A stretch of DNA of 64,000 nt from Orbilia blumenaviensis. Its lineage: Eukaryota > Ascomycota > Orbiliomycetes > Orbiliales > Orbiliaceae. Location: the NCBI GenBank assembly GCA_036872755.1, contig JAVHNS010000006.1:1674001-1738000 (forward strand), read 5' to 3'. This document shows, piece by piece, positions 24,495 through 36,785 of the stretch; within the stretch, counting starts at the first letter, position 1, and the number at the start of each line of letters is the position of its first letter. The notes beneath the pieces were generated by a model, which saw only the letters and a list, made by a program, of their open reading frames with translations, did no database searches and had not been told where the DNA came from. Position numbers and translations under genes: made by a program.

Positions 24495-26394
24495 ATTATC
24501 TATACCTACCACCCTGAACGAATTTTCGTCCCTATTTTGTGTCATGAAGGTTTGACGTTAACGTTAACGCGTCTTTTTCTTTTTGTTCTTGCAATTAATT
24601 GCAAATTATCGGCTTGCGGCGAGCACAAATGATTCCATTACATCATATTTTATATCATATTATGATTGAATTCAACCTCCCTCATTCTTCGTGAAGTCAT
24701 CGCGTGTGAAATAGTCCCTTTGCCGTTAGGTGGTCTAATTCTAGCCTCGAATCCAGGCGCTGTAGGCAAAGATCTAATCCACTATCCAGATCTATATACA
24801 CGTCGACGTCAGTATTAGGTAGCATCCGGATTGTTTAGGCTTGCGAGCTGGATTATTCCTGTCAGGTTGGAAGACGGTGCATGAATTGTGGCTTGATGGG
24901 GCACCGTCTTCTAGAATGGCCTCGAAGAAGCCGCCTAACAGCACCGAAGCAAAAGTGTTACTTCCAGAAGCCGTCAAAATGGATAGTTTACCAGGAACCC
25001 TTTCAACAGTGAATGTGGGATGGGATGCAGGTTGCAGCGGTCCTTTTTTCTTTCTCGAAGCTGGACCGGCTTGGCTGGGCGGTTACCACCCGTCCCGTTT
25101 GCCAGCCAGCGAGCGAGCGAGTGAACAATCAAAAAAAGGGCCCTTGTCTGGGAGGGTGCCAGGGCCTGTTTACCGTAGTTACCTAGGTATTTAGTACTTG
25201 CTTAGCTGCTTAACTTATTGACCGCGGGAAAGGGTGCCCCTTAACAGATGATCTGCAATGGGCCACTATATCTGAATGAATGAAACAATTGTAATGAATG
25301 AATGAACGAGCGGAGGGACGTAGTGCATATATTGCTGAGGATACAGAGCAGACAGGGCAACACCAATTCACGGGTTGTTGTGTGTGGTTCCCTCACCCAC
25401 TCAACTCAGATCTGCTCTGCTCTGCCCCTTCCCCCCCCGTCTCTGCCTCCGTCTCTCGAGTGCTCTCCGTCTCCCATCCCTTCCCAGACCCCCCCTCCAG
25501 ACCTGATCTAACCATCCCATCCCATCCATCTCCATCAGACACGCTCTGGTCTGGAACCCGCCTCGCCGCTTCCCCAGTCGAAATCTATATCGTCTCATCC
25601 ATCTATTCCCGCCATCTCCTACATACCTGGGCTCTGTACTTTCAGCTTCAGCTTCAGCTCTCTCAGCAGGCCACGGACGGGTCCAGGTTCCAAGCGTCAT
25701 CTGCCATTGATTGGCTGCCTACTTGTGCTGCGTAGCTTTCCAAACTGACTGACGCTTTGGTCCTCCCTTTCTAGCCAGCAGCCAACCCGGTCCAGACAGC
25801 TAGCAGGAGAGAGACAGTTAGACATAAGACAGCCAGACAGCCAGTCAAGCCAGGCAGGCCAGCCAGCTAGCTGCTGTTTGAAAGTCCGCAGAGCCGGGGA
25901 GCTTTGATTTCCGCTTTGATCTTGAGTTTTTCTTGGAGGCTGCTCCTCTTACTCTTACTTCTGTAGACCTCCCCGCAATAGACCAGACTGGACGGATAGA
26001 GTACTCCTTCGACAGAGAGGCCTTCCATCCATCCTCTGGGGTATCCTTTTTCCCCGGAAGTTACAGGTCCCATCGGTTCATCTCAATCAATCACCTATCA
26101 ATCAGTCATCTGCTCCTGCATCTCGTCGACCGAACAGTGCTTTCAATTGGGCATATCCGCTCTCTCTGGTAGCGGTACATCTCCTGGAGGTCACCAACAT
26201 CTCCGAACGACAACCAAAAACCCCCCCCTCCGCCCATTATCCCCTTTTGGAATCACGTCACACCGTACACTCCTTCGAACTGGGCGTCCTGGCAATTCTT
26301 CGAACCTGCTGTTCGTCGGCTTGAACCTATTTCCCTTCATCGCAACCCTGTCTGGGGATTTATCAGGAACTAGCCTCGAAATACAACGGTCCAA
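24495..26394. other. Long intergenic and leader region before the PP2A B56 gene
   Basis: This 1.9 kb includes the vma1 3' end and, from about 25.4 kb, a strongly pyrimidine-rich, CCAGACAGCCAG-repetitive segment typical of a long fungal 5' leader. A 145-codon open frame at 25298-25735 is low-complexity and not supported. A TTACCTAGGTATTTAGTACTT-like palindromic patch lies near 25180. Confidence 0.55.
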
Positions 26395-28859
26395 ATGCTC
26401 AACATGAACAGATTCAAGCAAAGAGTATGCCGCTCCCCTCATAACAGCCCTACGCTTTCCCACTCCCTCTGCCGACATATATAGTCGCGTTTTTATATAA
26501 TTCACTTTCTCGAGCCCCCTCTGTCAGCATCCTTTGCAGCTTTCACTCGCGAATAAGGTGCACGGACTAGGGCTCTCTCAGCCTGTTGTCTTTTTTGTCT
26601 CAGAGCTTAAATGGGCTGACGTTTTTTTGGCGCGTGTTTCTCCGCGGTTTGATGATATTATAGCTTCGGGGTAAAGAGCCCAAGACTTCCTCATCTAAGA
26701 AGAAGGATTCATCGGATTCTCCATCGAAGAAAGAAGAGAAGGCGGAGAAGAAATCGGAGAAGAGCGTTCTCGCTTCCAATTCCCTGCCGCCTGCTCCAAA
26801 TGTCGGTTCATCGTCATCTGCCAACTCCCTTGGGGGGTCCGCCAATTCGTCGACCTCCTCTCTGGGATCGCATAATCAGCAAAACGCCTCTCCGATGACT
26901 AACAGAATGCTGGCACCACATGTGGTGATCAGCCCTAGTAGTGCTCCAGTAAGCTTGATTATTCTTCTCCATGGAAGCTTGAGACTATATAACTGGGAGT
27001 TTTGGTGGCTAACATTGGTTGTGATAGCATCCACCCCCACCTGGCGCTGCAGAGACAATGCCTGGGGATTTACAACCGCCCAAGGCTGGTGCTAAGGTCA
27101 ACTACGCCGTCGGGCTCCAGACTACCCCGAAAGACGTCACATTCCCCGAAGGTGTTAAGACACCTAAGAGGCAGCACTCTTCTCGCTTTGATGTTTCCGA
27201 GAAGCGAGAGCTTGAGAAGTTGCACGGGTTTCATGGTACGATAGCCAACTACTGAAAATCACGGGATTTGGACGGAATATGCTAATACCCCGCTTTAAGA
27301 GGTGCCACCTGCTCGTAGGCAGGAGCTATTCTTGCAGAAATTGGATCAATGCAACGTAATATTCGACTTCAACGATGCCGCTGCCGATATGAAGTCAAAA
27401 GAAATCAAGCGACTTGCTCTTCACGAGCTACTGGATTATGTCGCCAATAACCGTCAAGTCATTTCGGAGCCAATGTACCCCAAGGTTGTTGAAATGTTCG
27501 CTAAGAATCTTTTCCGACCTATCCCACCACCGGTCAACCCCGTCGGAGACGCTTTCGATCCTGAGGAAGACGAACCCGTCCTCGAAGTTGCATGGCCGCA
27601 CATTCAAGTGGTTTACGAGTTTTTCTTGCGGTTTATTGAGAGCCAGGACTTCAACACCAATATCGCTAAGCAATATATTGATCATGGCTTTGTTCTGCAA
27701 CTCCTTGAGCTCTTCGATAGTGAAGATCCTCGGGAGCGTGACTTTCTCAAGACAACCTTGCACAGGATATATGGAAAATTCCTGAACCTCAGATCGTTTA
27801 TTCGACGATCCATCAACAATGTATTCTTCCAGTTCGTGTACGAAACTGAAAGATTCAACGGCATTGCTGAGCTATTGGAAATCCTTGGTTCTATCATCAA
27901 TGGGTTCGCACTGCCTCTTAAGGAGGAGCACAAGCTGTTCCTAACAAGAGTCCTCCTACCGCTGCATAAAGCGAAGAGCCTAAGCATGTACCACCCACAA
28001 TTGGCGTACTGTATTGTTCAGTTCTTAGAAAAAGATGCGGCGCTCACAGAAGAGGTTTGTCCAACCTGACGTTCAATTAAAGGGGGAAAGGGTTAACTAA
28101 CTCGAGGTTTTTTTTTTTTTTTTGGATTGGTTAGGTTGTACTGGGACTATTACGATACTGGCCGAAGGTTAACAGCACAAAGGAAGTGATGTTCCTCAAT
28201 GAAGTCGAAGATATCTTTGAAGTTATGGACCCAGCAGAATTCGCAAAAGTTCAAGAACCGTTGTTCCACCAACTCGCCAAATCCGTCGCCAGCCCGCATT
28301 TCCAGGTTCGTATTGGTCAAGACCCCCAAAATGTAATTGGCGTCGCTGATATCGTTGTAGGTTGCTGAGAGGGCACTCTATTTCTGGAATAACGAATACT
28401 TCTGTAACTTGGTTAGTGATAATGTCGAGGTTATCCTTCCAATCATGTTCGCGCCACTATATGAAAACTCAAAGGGCCATTGGAATAGGTATGTCATTAT
28501 CCTTTCTGAGACAGATATCCGGTCTAACACTTTGCAGGACTATTCACGGCCTCGTTTATAATGCAATGAAACTGTTTATGGAGATAAACCCCACGTTGTT
28601 TGATGAATGCTCGGCAGAGTATGCTGCTCATCAAGAAGGCGCAGAGGCTCGTGCACAGGAGCGCCAAACCCGATGGAAGGCGTTGGAGGATAACGCGAAG
28701 AAGCGCCGACCAGGCGTTCCGCTCCCGAGACCTGCTTCGCCCATGGTCATCACACACGAGGACGCGAATGGGGATCTCAATGGCAACCCTAATGGGAGAG
28801 CCTGGGCACCGCATATGGTAGGTGGAGCGATCTCTGCGGGTGGAGAGATTGTTGGCTAA
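26395..28859 (+). CDS. rts1: PP2A regulatory subunit B56 (Rts1/Par1 family)
   Basis: It targets protein phosphatase 2A in mitosis, cytokinesis and stress signalling. Exons: 26395-26424, 26664-26948, 27028-27235, 27300-28054, 28135-28305, 28361-28488 and 28538-28859, all in phase, encoding 632 residues. The start reads [10 protein letters not shown] then LRGKEPK; initiation could be at the second Met (26404), which resembles yeast Rts1 (FKQR near the N-terminus). Residues 11-170 are a Ser/Lys-rich disordered tail. The B56 HEAT-like core follows, with signatures [33 protein letters not shown] and [20 protein letters not shown]. The next segment, [14 protein letters not shown], is restored by splicing at 28306-28360. 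A conserved Arg/Lys-rich helix precedes a divergent tail. The intron at 28055-28134 contains a T homopolymer of about 16. Confidence 0.95.
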
Positions 28860-30713
28860 CGGGAATTGTCCGGGTAGGGTCTCACCCATGGAGAGTAGTT
28901 CTTTGAGTGTTGATGACCTCTGCCAGCTTTGTCATTTCTTTGATCTCTTTCTTTCGAATTATTGTTCTGCTCGTCCGATTGTCTGCTCTACTAGACCTCC
29001 TTCCTGCTACTTCCACGAGTGACTTCTTTCTGCGTCTTCGCGATAATCTTTTTATGGGGACCAAACATCTCGGCTATTATTGATAATGCTGTACTTGTCT
29101 TTTTTTTTTCTTTCTTTTCCTTTCCTTCTATTTTCTCCCTCTGTGCGTCCTCGATCCCGTGTACCCTCTGCCCTACCCATGGAGTTCTGTTTCATAGCGA
29201 CAGTTCGACATGTTATTCTTTTTGGATGATGATCATTCTTCTCCCTCTTTCTCTCTTCCCTACTCCTACTCTTCTTTTAACGATTTCTACTCTCTTCCGG
29301 ATGTTTTAGCACCTCCTGTTGCCTCCTACGTCTGATCATCCTTTCCTTTGGTTCCTTTCTGCTGTTTATATTTCTTGGACTTGGTTGATAACTCCGACGA
29401 CGAAACATCAACGCAAATTTCTACTTCCTCCTCCTCGACCTTCTTGTTGTATAACCAGTCTATTTTTTCTCCTTTTTCTCTTTTCTCCCTTCTTTTCTTG
29501 TGACGAAAAAGAAAAATATATATGTATGAATGAAGGATTTTTGGATTTTTGGAGGGAGCAGGAAGTGGATTTTTTTCCAAAAAACAAAAAACAAAAAAAC
29601 AGAAAACCAAGTAAGATGTAGTAATAAATATAAAATGCGTGATGTATTCACCTTTCTTCCTCCATCTATCCGTCAACTTCCTTTGGCTTCTTCTCTGAGT
29701 CCTGTTTTTTCTTAACCTTCAAGATTCTTAATTAACCGAGTACAGACAGGCTTTTCTCCCCATCTTCTTTCTGAATTTGATCTCGGTAGCTGGTGTATGC
29801 ATATATAGTTCTTATCTACTCTTTTTGGTGTCTATGGTAGTATGCTAGATTGCTACTTGTTGCAATTGATCAACATACTTTTCTTCTTTTATTTGAAAAA
29901 CTGCAGAGGTGCTTACTTTTTATTTTCATCGGTATGACCATACACGTCTGGCTTAGGATAATTCTTTTTTTGTTATATATATTTTCATATGTTCCCTTTC
30001 CAGCTTATTGAATATATCTTAACATCTGCTTTGCGTTTTATAATTTTGCGTTCTTGCGGTTTTGGGAATGTATACGTATTTCACGCTTTAAGCCTTTCAT
30101 TGGCTTGGAGGTTGGAGTGTATGTCCTGGGATATTAATGCTGGGATACTGGATATACCGATATTGGGCCGCGGCGAGGCGTCAAATCTAGAATTCTGGGA
30201 AAGAGGATAGTTTGTCGAGAGTTACAGCTTTGCATATCATATAAGCACAAGTAGCGCTGTCTTTGTACGGCTGGGACCGAAATATGGCCAGCATTTTGCT
30301 CGTTTCGTGATACAACAAATTCATCTAGAACTGTGTGAAAAGGCTATACATTTATGATAGCTTTGTATGCTACTTGCCTAGTACTTGGGTAGTTAGGTGT
30401 GGAGACTTGGGTGCTATAGCTATATCACTTCTCTAGCTAGATGGAGCAAAATACTATAGTATGAAATTAGAGAGAAGTGGTACCCTTCTCGTTCGTGCCT
30501 CAACTATCCATATGGGCTGCTTCTGGAGCTCCAGACTATCAAGAGGAGCTGCTTAGAATCTATTGCACTTATGTCAACCCCATGGGTAAAAGTAATGGTT
30601 GTAATCGAAATCTGAGCTGAGAGATTCGAAGCCGAATAAAGATCACTTTGTGGAAACATTTGTGCAAAGCGCTAAAACGCACTTAACCCATGTCAGAACC
30701 TCAACATAAGAAT
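28860..30713. other. Intergenic region downstream of the B56 gene
   Basis: This 1.85 kb is T- and pyrimidine-rich to about 29.75 kb, consistent with a long 3' UTR and terminator region (for example the AAAGAAAAATATATATG stretch near 29,510). It is AT-rich afterwards. No coding homology is seen; open frames of up to 116 codons are low-complexity. Confidence 0.55.
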
Positions 30714-30720
30714 GGGGTTG

Positions 30721-30731
30721 TGGTTTAGTGG
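30721..30731 (+). promoter_or_regulatory. Internal A box of tRNA-Ala
   Basis: TGGTTTAGTGG matches the TRGYNNANNNG consensus bound by TFIIIC. Confidence 0.8.
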
Positions 30732-30763
30732 TATAACGTTTCTTTCGCATAGAAAAGGTCCTT

Positions 30764-30774
30764 GGTTCGATTCC
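30764..30774 (+). promoter_or_regulatory. Internal B box of tRNA-Ala
   Basis: GGTTCGATTCC is a perfect match to the GGTTCGANTCC consensus bound by TFIIIC. Confidence 0.85.
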
Positions 30775-30796
30775 TAGCTGCTCCACTTCTACAAAC

Positions 30797-30804
30797 TTTT
30801 TTTT
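30797..30804 (+). terminator. RNA polymerase III T-run terminator
   Basis: A run of eight T starts 12 nt after the tRNA end, the usual Pol III stop signal. A further T-run follows at 30806. Confidence 0.75.
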
Positions 30805-31394
30805 GTTTTTTGATCTTTGGTTTAATTTTTTTTTGTTGGATGTGGGAGAGTTAGTCGGTCTTTGGTGGGCTGAATACGCTTATGCATGGCGGGGAAGGTG
30901 GGGGAAGGGAAGCCAAGTCTGGTTGCTGACTGCGACAGATTTTTTTCTTATAGAAGAAATGGGAAAATGTAACAATAGGGTTTTGCGTTGTTTGAAGTCA
31001 TGGGTGGTACTGGAATCGACTATATCGGGTTGACTTTTGAGTGTATCGTTGTACGGTCGCTACAACGACTTCTTGCGCTGCATTGCATTACCATCACGAT
31101 TGTGGCTAGCAATCTGCATCAACCAGCGACCATTTCGAGCTTCGCTACTAGCCAATTTCGGTTCTTACGAGGAGGAGTTTGACTCCGGTCTCATTTACTT
31201 GTGCATGCTCTGGCGTTTCGATCTCAACATTAGGTCTGTAGCTGAGTTCGAGCCCGAGCCCGAGCTTCAAGGTTTTTTTTCCTATTTTGCACGACGAGAT
31301 AAAATCCAACATTCACCAACAAAAAAAAGTATTTGAATTTGATATTAATCGACATAAAGTCTAACAGAAGGAGTTGAGAATCGGGTAGGGGATT
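30805..31394. other. Region between tRNA-Ala and the TFIIIC gene
   Basis: About 0.6 kb, expected to hold the promoter of the TFIIIC subunit gene. Only short overlapping frames are present, and I see no gene. Confidence 0.55.
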
Positions 31395-33368
31395 ATGGTA
31401 GACGAGATGTCGCAGTCTCCGTATGCTTTGGATGAAGAGTATGATCGTCCCAAACCACCACCATCCGAAGCGCCGTGGTATGAAATACCGAATCGGCAAT
31501 TATTGGCAGTTGAGCACCCTGCTGTGATTACAAAAAGCACGGACCGGGCGATTAGGATGCTGGGCGGCGGTAAGGCCGTTGCACAGGTATCTTCCTCTTT
31601 CCTTTCTACATTGATGATTGAACTATGTAAACTAACTAAAAAAAATTGTAGGCATTCAAGCCCAATCCGGAAAATATATCAGAACCCAATGGCCTTGAGC
31701 TACGGTTTAGACCTGGTGATGCGTTAGCTCCACCAATCCAGGGGAAACCGGCGAGAACACGGGCAATGGTTCTTAAGGTTACAGTTCCCAAGGGAAAGGG
31801 GCCCAATTCCCAGAGTAAACCTGGTGAAGAAGCTGATATCCCGAAGATACTGAAGAGCCTGAATGGGAAATACAAGTCTGAGGTTGTCGGTTGGGTAGAC
31901 CATACAATCCGATTTAGGGATATGGCGGATTATCAATGGAATACCCGAAATTCGGAGTGGGCGAGAAATGTGGAGGAGAATATGATGGAGCTGGACTGTT
32001 AGTTATGATGGGTTTATCCTTTATTGGTGGGTTTCAGAGTTAACGGTTACATATTTTATAGTGCAAGCCCTCAAACGCTTTCGAATGACCGATAAAATCA
32101 CATCAGATGCAGACGCGGAAATTATGCGTCCACCAAGGTTCACGCATATCAATTACCCCTTCGTCTACGGTTTCCGTCAAAACCCTGCTATTAAAGTCGA
32201 GTCTGACATCAATGGTGAAACTGTGTTTGTAAACGCAGGAGCGCGGGTTCAGACTCAAACGCAATATGGGATTTGGACCTCTGATACCGTCCCTCAGGCC
32301 GGAGGATTGTTGAAGACTCCGAAGGGACCCAAGTTATTCGTGGATTGTTTGAAAAGGCTGGAAGAGTTGTTTAAGGAGAGGCCGATATGGACCAGACGCG
32401 GGTTGATGAATAATATGCCCAGTGGGTTATGGCAGCAGTTGAAGTGGGCGTATCCGCATATTGCGTATTATTGGAGGAGTGGGCCGTGGAGAGATACTTA
32501 TGTGAAGTTTGGGGTTGATCCGAGGACTAGTAAGGAGTTTGCGAAATATCAGGTTGTGGCGTTTAAGATACAGACTGTGAAGCCGAAGAAAGATTCTAGG
32601 TGGGAGTTTTTTTAATACTGTTTCTATTGGTATATGGCTTACTAACTAAGGGATGGGTTTTATAGTCAAAAAAAGGGCCATCTATTTGATGGGGAGAGTG
32701 TCATTCTGGATGGGAAGATCTGGCAGTTTTGTGATTTGAAAGATCCGTTGTTGGCAGAATTGGCAAATATCGAGAACTGCGAAGCGAGGGACGTTTGCGA
32801 TGTGAGTTTTTAAAACATTATTTCTACGAAGCTACGACGTTGCTAACGACTTATTATTCAGAGTACCGACGGATGGTTCCCGAATAATCGTCACTTCAAG
32901 ATAAAATACATCATGAGACGGAAGTTGTCGGCATTAATTGCTGGGAAGAAAATTGATGATAAAGCCTTTGAAGCGATCATAAGAGAGCCGGATTCAGCTG
33001 CACCAGGAACTCTACCACCAAGGAAACAGATAATGTACACAGAAATGTCGAATGAACAAGGAGCCGCTAGCGAAGGTGACAAGATGGATATAGTGGAAAC
33101 GGAAGATGATGATGCGGAGGTTGATGAATTGGTGGACGAATTTGGGGAAGAGTTTGAAAGTGAAAGTGATAGCGGTGATGAAGCGGATGATGACGATGGG
33201 GGAGACGGCCGTGATTCTGGTGGTAAAAAGGAAAGAAAGGAGACCACGGCCAGGGATGAGCGCTTGCAGAAATTGATGGAGAGATTTATGCAGGGCCACC
33301 AGCATGAGGGGGTATCCAGGAAGGCCGGTGATGATGATGATTTTGAACTGCTTGGGGAAAGCGACTGA
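31395..33368 (+). CDS. sfc1: TFIIIC subunit tau95/Sfc1 family (transcription factor 3C polypeptide 5 type)
   Basis: This subunit of the TFIIIC tauA module helps recognise the A box of tRNA genes and supports TFIIIB assembly. Exons: 31395-31586, 31652-31997, 32062-32599, 32666-32801 and 32862-33368, all in phase, encoding 572 residues. Family features in order are an N-terminal triple-barrel dimerisation region (WYEIPNRQLLAVEHPAVI; LELRFRPGDALAPP), a central DNA-binding winged-helix region (FTHINYPFVYGFRQNPAI; IWTRRGLMNN; IAYYWRSGPWRDTYVKFGVD), and a strongly acidic C-terminal tail (residues about 460-540, Glu/Asp-rich) as in yeast Tfc1. The start ATG follows an A/G-rich leader, and a second in-frame ATG lies four codons on. 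It sits 0.6 kb downstream of a tRNA gene on the same strand. Confidence 0.93.
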
Positions 33369-34002
33369 TATGACTACGGAAGGATCTTGAACAGTATTGC
33401 ATTGGATAGAAATCAGAATCAAGGTATCTGAGAATGAATCCGTGGATATTCGAATTAATGACAGAGTCAGCCAATCCATACCTAGCTCGTAGGAAGTGTA
33501 CTAGTGTCCGAGTTAGGATAGGTGTGTTGAAGCTGTTGGAATATGGCACCGAGCTAACCCCAGATCTTGGTACGATTTTACATGGGTACTTTGCATATAT
33601 TCTATACAGCGCTCGGATTAATGTCGGGTAGTTCGGATCTCATATGATCATGATGGTAGACGTGAGACGAAACCATGGGGGACCAAGACAGGGTTTAGGC
33701 TGAATAATACAAATCTCTTCGAGTCCTTTATCTGTGGGGAACGGGAGTTCAATTGATTTTATAAATTATAAATTCTCCTTCTTTTTCCACGAGGAATAAT
33801 TCTTGACATCCCGTGGTTTGTATATCTCGCCTTTTATATACCTAACAAAGTATTTCGCTAAATATCGATTTTGGCGGAAGCTTAATACATTTACGTTTAA
33901 CGTAAACGCCATTGACGTCAGGACTCTTTGAAGAAGTCTATTATATCTACTCAACATTCAATATCTTGAATACTTGCGCTTTAAAAGTTAAGAGCTGACA
34001 GG
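33369..34002. other. Intergenic region between sfc1 and the dehydrogenase gene
   Basis: This 0.63 kb is AT-rich and contains an imperfect palindrome around TTACGTTTAACGTAA near 33,890-33,906, upstream of the dehydrogenase. No gene is seen. Confidence 0.55.
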
Positions 34003-35293
34003 ATGGCTTCCCCGTACGAGCTTAAGTGGGGTATTCTAGGTAAGTGTGAAAGACCAATTCTAGATCCAAACTTCATATTTAGACATCATACTAATTAAGT
34101 CTTAAAATCATAATTAGGCTGTGGATGGATTGCATCTGGTATGAGAATCCTGGGGATGGATATAATATACCACATCCCCAACGCATCTTCTTGGTTTATG
34201 GATAAATCGCGGATGCGCAAATATCTGACATCTATAGACAGTCTTCACAAAGGATTTGCTCCTCGACCCCGCGAATCGCGGCGCCGGAGATATTAAGCAC
34301 ACCGTTGTTGCTGCCGGCACTTCATCCTCTGTTTCCCGCGCCGAGAAGTTCCTATCAGACTGTGGTGTTCCAGCGGGAACTGCTGCAGCTCATGGTACCT
34401 ACGAATCCCTGGTCAACGACCCAAATGTTGACATCATTTATGTCGCAACCCCGCATTCTCACCATTTCCCACACGTTCTGCTTGCATTGAACGCTGGAAA
34501 ACATGTTCTTTGCGAAAAGCCTTTCACGGTCAACGCCGAGCAAGCGAAGATTATATTCGATGTTGCGAAGCAGAAGAGTTTGTATATCATGGAGGCGGTG
34601 TGGACCCGTTTCTTCCCGTTGAGTATTGAAGTTCGGGAATTGGTTAAGTCCGGCAAGATTGGAGAAGTTAAGAGGGTATTGTCCGATTTGTCGCTATTGA
34701 ATGAAGTTGAGACTGCGTTCCCGCCGGAGAATAGGATGGTGAACATGGATCTTGCTGGTGGCGCGCTCTTGGATTTGGGAGTGTATTCTCTCACTTGGGT
34801 GTTCCAGATTCTTTACCATTGTGATGAGAACCCGAAGACTCCCAAGGTGGTGGGGCATATTCAGAAGTATGCGGGTACTGGGTGTGATGAAACGACTACG
34901 GTTGTCTGCCAATTTGAAAAATCGACAGGAATTGCCATGACTAGCTTTAGAGTTGGGCAGGACGTGGATGGAGAGGGTACTGGTGGGCCTGCGATTAGGA
35001 TTTACGGCACAAAGGGAGAGATTCAGGTCGCACACCCAGCATATAAACCATTGAAGTACAGGGTTATCCTGAGGAAAGAGGAAGGAGGGGCAGGCGAGTG
35101 GGTTGAGAAGAACGATGAGGGTGGAGCTATGTATTGGCAAGCAGATGGGTGTGCAAGGGCGATCAGGGACGGAAAGTTAGAATGCGATACGATGCCATGG
35201 AAGGAGACGGTGGCTGTTATGGAAGTTATGGATGAGATTAGGCGGCAGGGAGATATGAGATATCCAGAGGCGATTGAAAGCACTGCGCATTGA
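34003..35293 (+). CDS. Gfo/Idh/MocA-family NAD(P)-dependent dehydrogenase (dihydrodiol / D-xylose dehydrogenase-like)
   Basis: Exons 34003-34039, 34118-34138 (21 nt) and 34242-35293 give 369 residues. The spliced N-terminus reads KWGILGCGWIASVFTKDLL, a Rossmann dinucleotide-binding start. Then come VDIIYVATPHSHHF and the family signature HVLCEKPFTVN, followed by EAVWTRFFP and the C-terminal alpha/beta domain with GGALLDLGVYSL. This pattern is that of trans-1,2-dihydrobenzene-1,2-diol dehydrogenase and fungal NADP-D-xylose 1-dehydrogenase; which sugar or diol is used cannot be told from sequence. The acceptor of the second intron (after GACAG at 34241) was chosen because it restores the VFTKDL motif and phase. 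The gene is convergent with the syntaxin gene, 166 bp away. Confidence 0.88.
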
Positions 35294-35459
35294 ACGCCTC
35301 CCTCGTAAGGGCGGATCGGAATATTATAGCTAGTGTATACATTAGACAGTTACAAAAACGGTAATAGATCCAAGGTATTTTATATCAAAAAGTGTACCCG
35401 CCAAGCCTGAACGCCAGTGAACTCCAAGCAAAACATTTTTTTCTGAGAAAAACGGTAGG

Positions 35460-36326
35460 TCATAGTACTAGGAGGAGTACCAGCAATACAATGAGAACAA
35501 AGATCAAGACTGCGATACAACAGCTTGAGTATTTATCTGTATGGAAGAAATTAGTTTTAAACCACGTTGTAAGACTGGTTTATGTGTGCACTCACCCTCA
35601 TTAGCTCTTGCGAATTCTGTTAGGTTCCTCATGCCTTTCTTTAGGCGACCATCCACTCTTTCGGCAATAGCGTCTGTCTCGTCGAGTATGACAGCTTGTT
35701 CCTCAAGTTCTCGACTCATGTCGTTTGCCTGCATCCGTAGATTACCCACAGTCCTATAGACACTTTCCAGCTGGTCGTCTTGATTCCGCATCAACTCCTG
35801 CTGATGCAGCTGTTCGAATTGTGTATAAGAATCATCGCCTGCCCTGCTCCCATTATCGTCATCCCATGAAGGTACACTGGTGGGTTGTCGTCCTTTTGCG
35901 GAACCGGCCATAATCGCAGCTTCCTTCCCCAGCTCCTCCTTGATATCGCTCAGCTCCCCCTCTACCTCTCGGAGCCATTTTCGACGCTTGGCGACCGCTT
36001 CTACTTCAAGACCGAATCGATATGGATCTCGTTCGCCTTCGGAGACAGCGAGCCGGAGATCTTCGAGGTCAATTTCGAGGTCTGCCAAGGCACCTTCGAG
36101 TTCAGAGTGTGCAGAAGTAAGCTCGGGGGAAGTGCGACTGGACGCTAAGGAACGGATTCGCAAGTAGGAGGAGAATAGTTGGCGGGTGGTGTGTAAGAGC
36201 GCGGTTACGTCCCTGATAGTCGCCGGAATACTGCATTAGTAGATGTTTCATGTTTCCCTAGCGGAGAGCTGTCTGGGGATAGGACACACACTGCTGGACT
36301 TGGATGAAAGGGTCGTCGCCGTTCAT
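35460..36326 (-). CDS. tlg1: Syntaxin-6/Tlg1-type Qc-SNARE
   Basis: Exons 36326-36292, 36230-35596 and 35536-35460 encode 248 residues. The start MNGDDPFIQVQ matches the DPF-x-V opening of syntaxin-6 N-terminal domains. Residues about 40-110 form the three-helix regulatory bundle (LADLEIDLEDLRLAV ... DPYRFGLE). The SNARE motif (about 160-222) carries the central-layer Gln in RELEEQAVILDE. The third exon adds a tail anchor of about 20 hydrophobic residues (CCIAVLIFVLIVLLVLLLVL) ending three nucleotides before the stop. The role is fusion of endosome-derived vesicles with the trans-Golgi or early endosome. It is divergently placed relative to APC6. Confidence 0.9.
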
Positions 36327-36785
36327 TGTGACAGTGGTTTCGCCGTCGCCCGCTATTCCAGCGATAGTTGATGTCGTCTCAGATTCAAGCCGTCGACAAA
36401 CGGCGATGTTAAGTTGTGGGTACAGGGCCGAGCGAGTGGTAGTTAATTGTAATGGAGATGCTGTCTTGGTGATGACGTTGGTTGGTTGGTGGGCGTTTGT
36501 TTATTGTGTTCAACGCGCAACTGGAAAAACAGACGTCGACAGCTTCAAAGCTTCAAGTCTTCCTCTTCCAACCTTCAACCTCCACCTTCCAACCTCCATC
36601 TCACCACCATCATCTTCAGCTAGCCACTCACGAAAAAACCATCACCATCACCATCACCATCACCATCACCATCACCACCATCATCCTCACCTCATCACCA
36701 TCATCACCATCACTATCACCAGCTCCATTGTTATCACCATAAACGACAGCTCTTACCAGCTTCCACGATAGTCTCGTTAAGCCGT
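36327..36785. other. Divergent promoter region between syntaxin and APC6
   Basis: About 460 bp between the syntaxin ATG and the visible APC6 coding frame. It must contain both promoters and, by inference, the unseen first exon or start codon of APC6. It includes GTTGGTTGGTGGG motifs near 36,480 and the CATCAC repeat. Confidence 0.5.
36639..36720 (+). repeat. (CATCAC)n simple repeat
   Basis: About 80 bp of CATCAC units, perfect on the left and decaying to the right (ATCATCACC). It lies in the likely APC6 leader. One frame reads as poly-His and another as (SP)n, but neither has a supported start. Confidence 0.85.

Larger units (their letters stand above)
30714..30785 (+). tRNA. tRNA-Ala(CGC)
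   Basis: This 72-nt cloverleaf includes discriminator A at 30785. The acceptor stem GGGGTTG pairs with CTGCTCC with one T-T mismatch (position 6:67) and carries the G3:U70 wobble that identifies alanine tRNAs. The D arm is 30723-30737. The anticodon stem TTTCT/AGAAA (30739-30743, 30751-30755) is perfect, with loop TTCGCAT and anticodon CGC at 30746-30748. The T arm CTTGG/CCTAG has one T-T mismatch around loop TTCGATT. No intron is present. Consensus A and B boxes and a downstream T-run support RNA polymerase III transcription. The two stem mismatches are unusual, so a decaying copy is possible. Confidence 0.8.

Noticed and set aside
25298..25735. A 145-codon frame upstream of the B56 gene
   Set aside because: Composition follows a pyrimidine-rich leader with repeats; no domain is seen and it overlaps other frames equally open.
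36304..36771. A 155-codon frame with a poly-His run that looks like a His-tag protein
   Set aside because: The His run is the CATCAC simple repeat, the start overlaps the syntaxin first exon in antisense, and no homology is visible.
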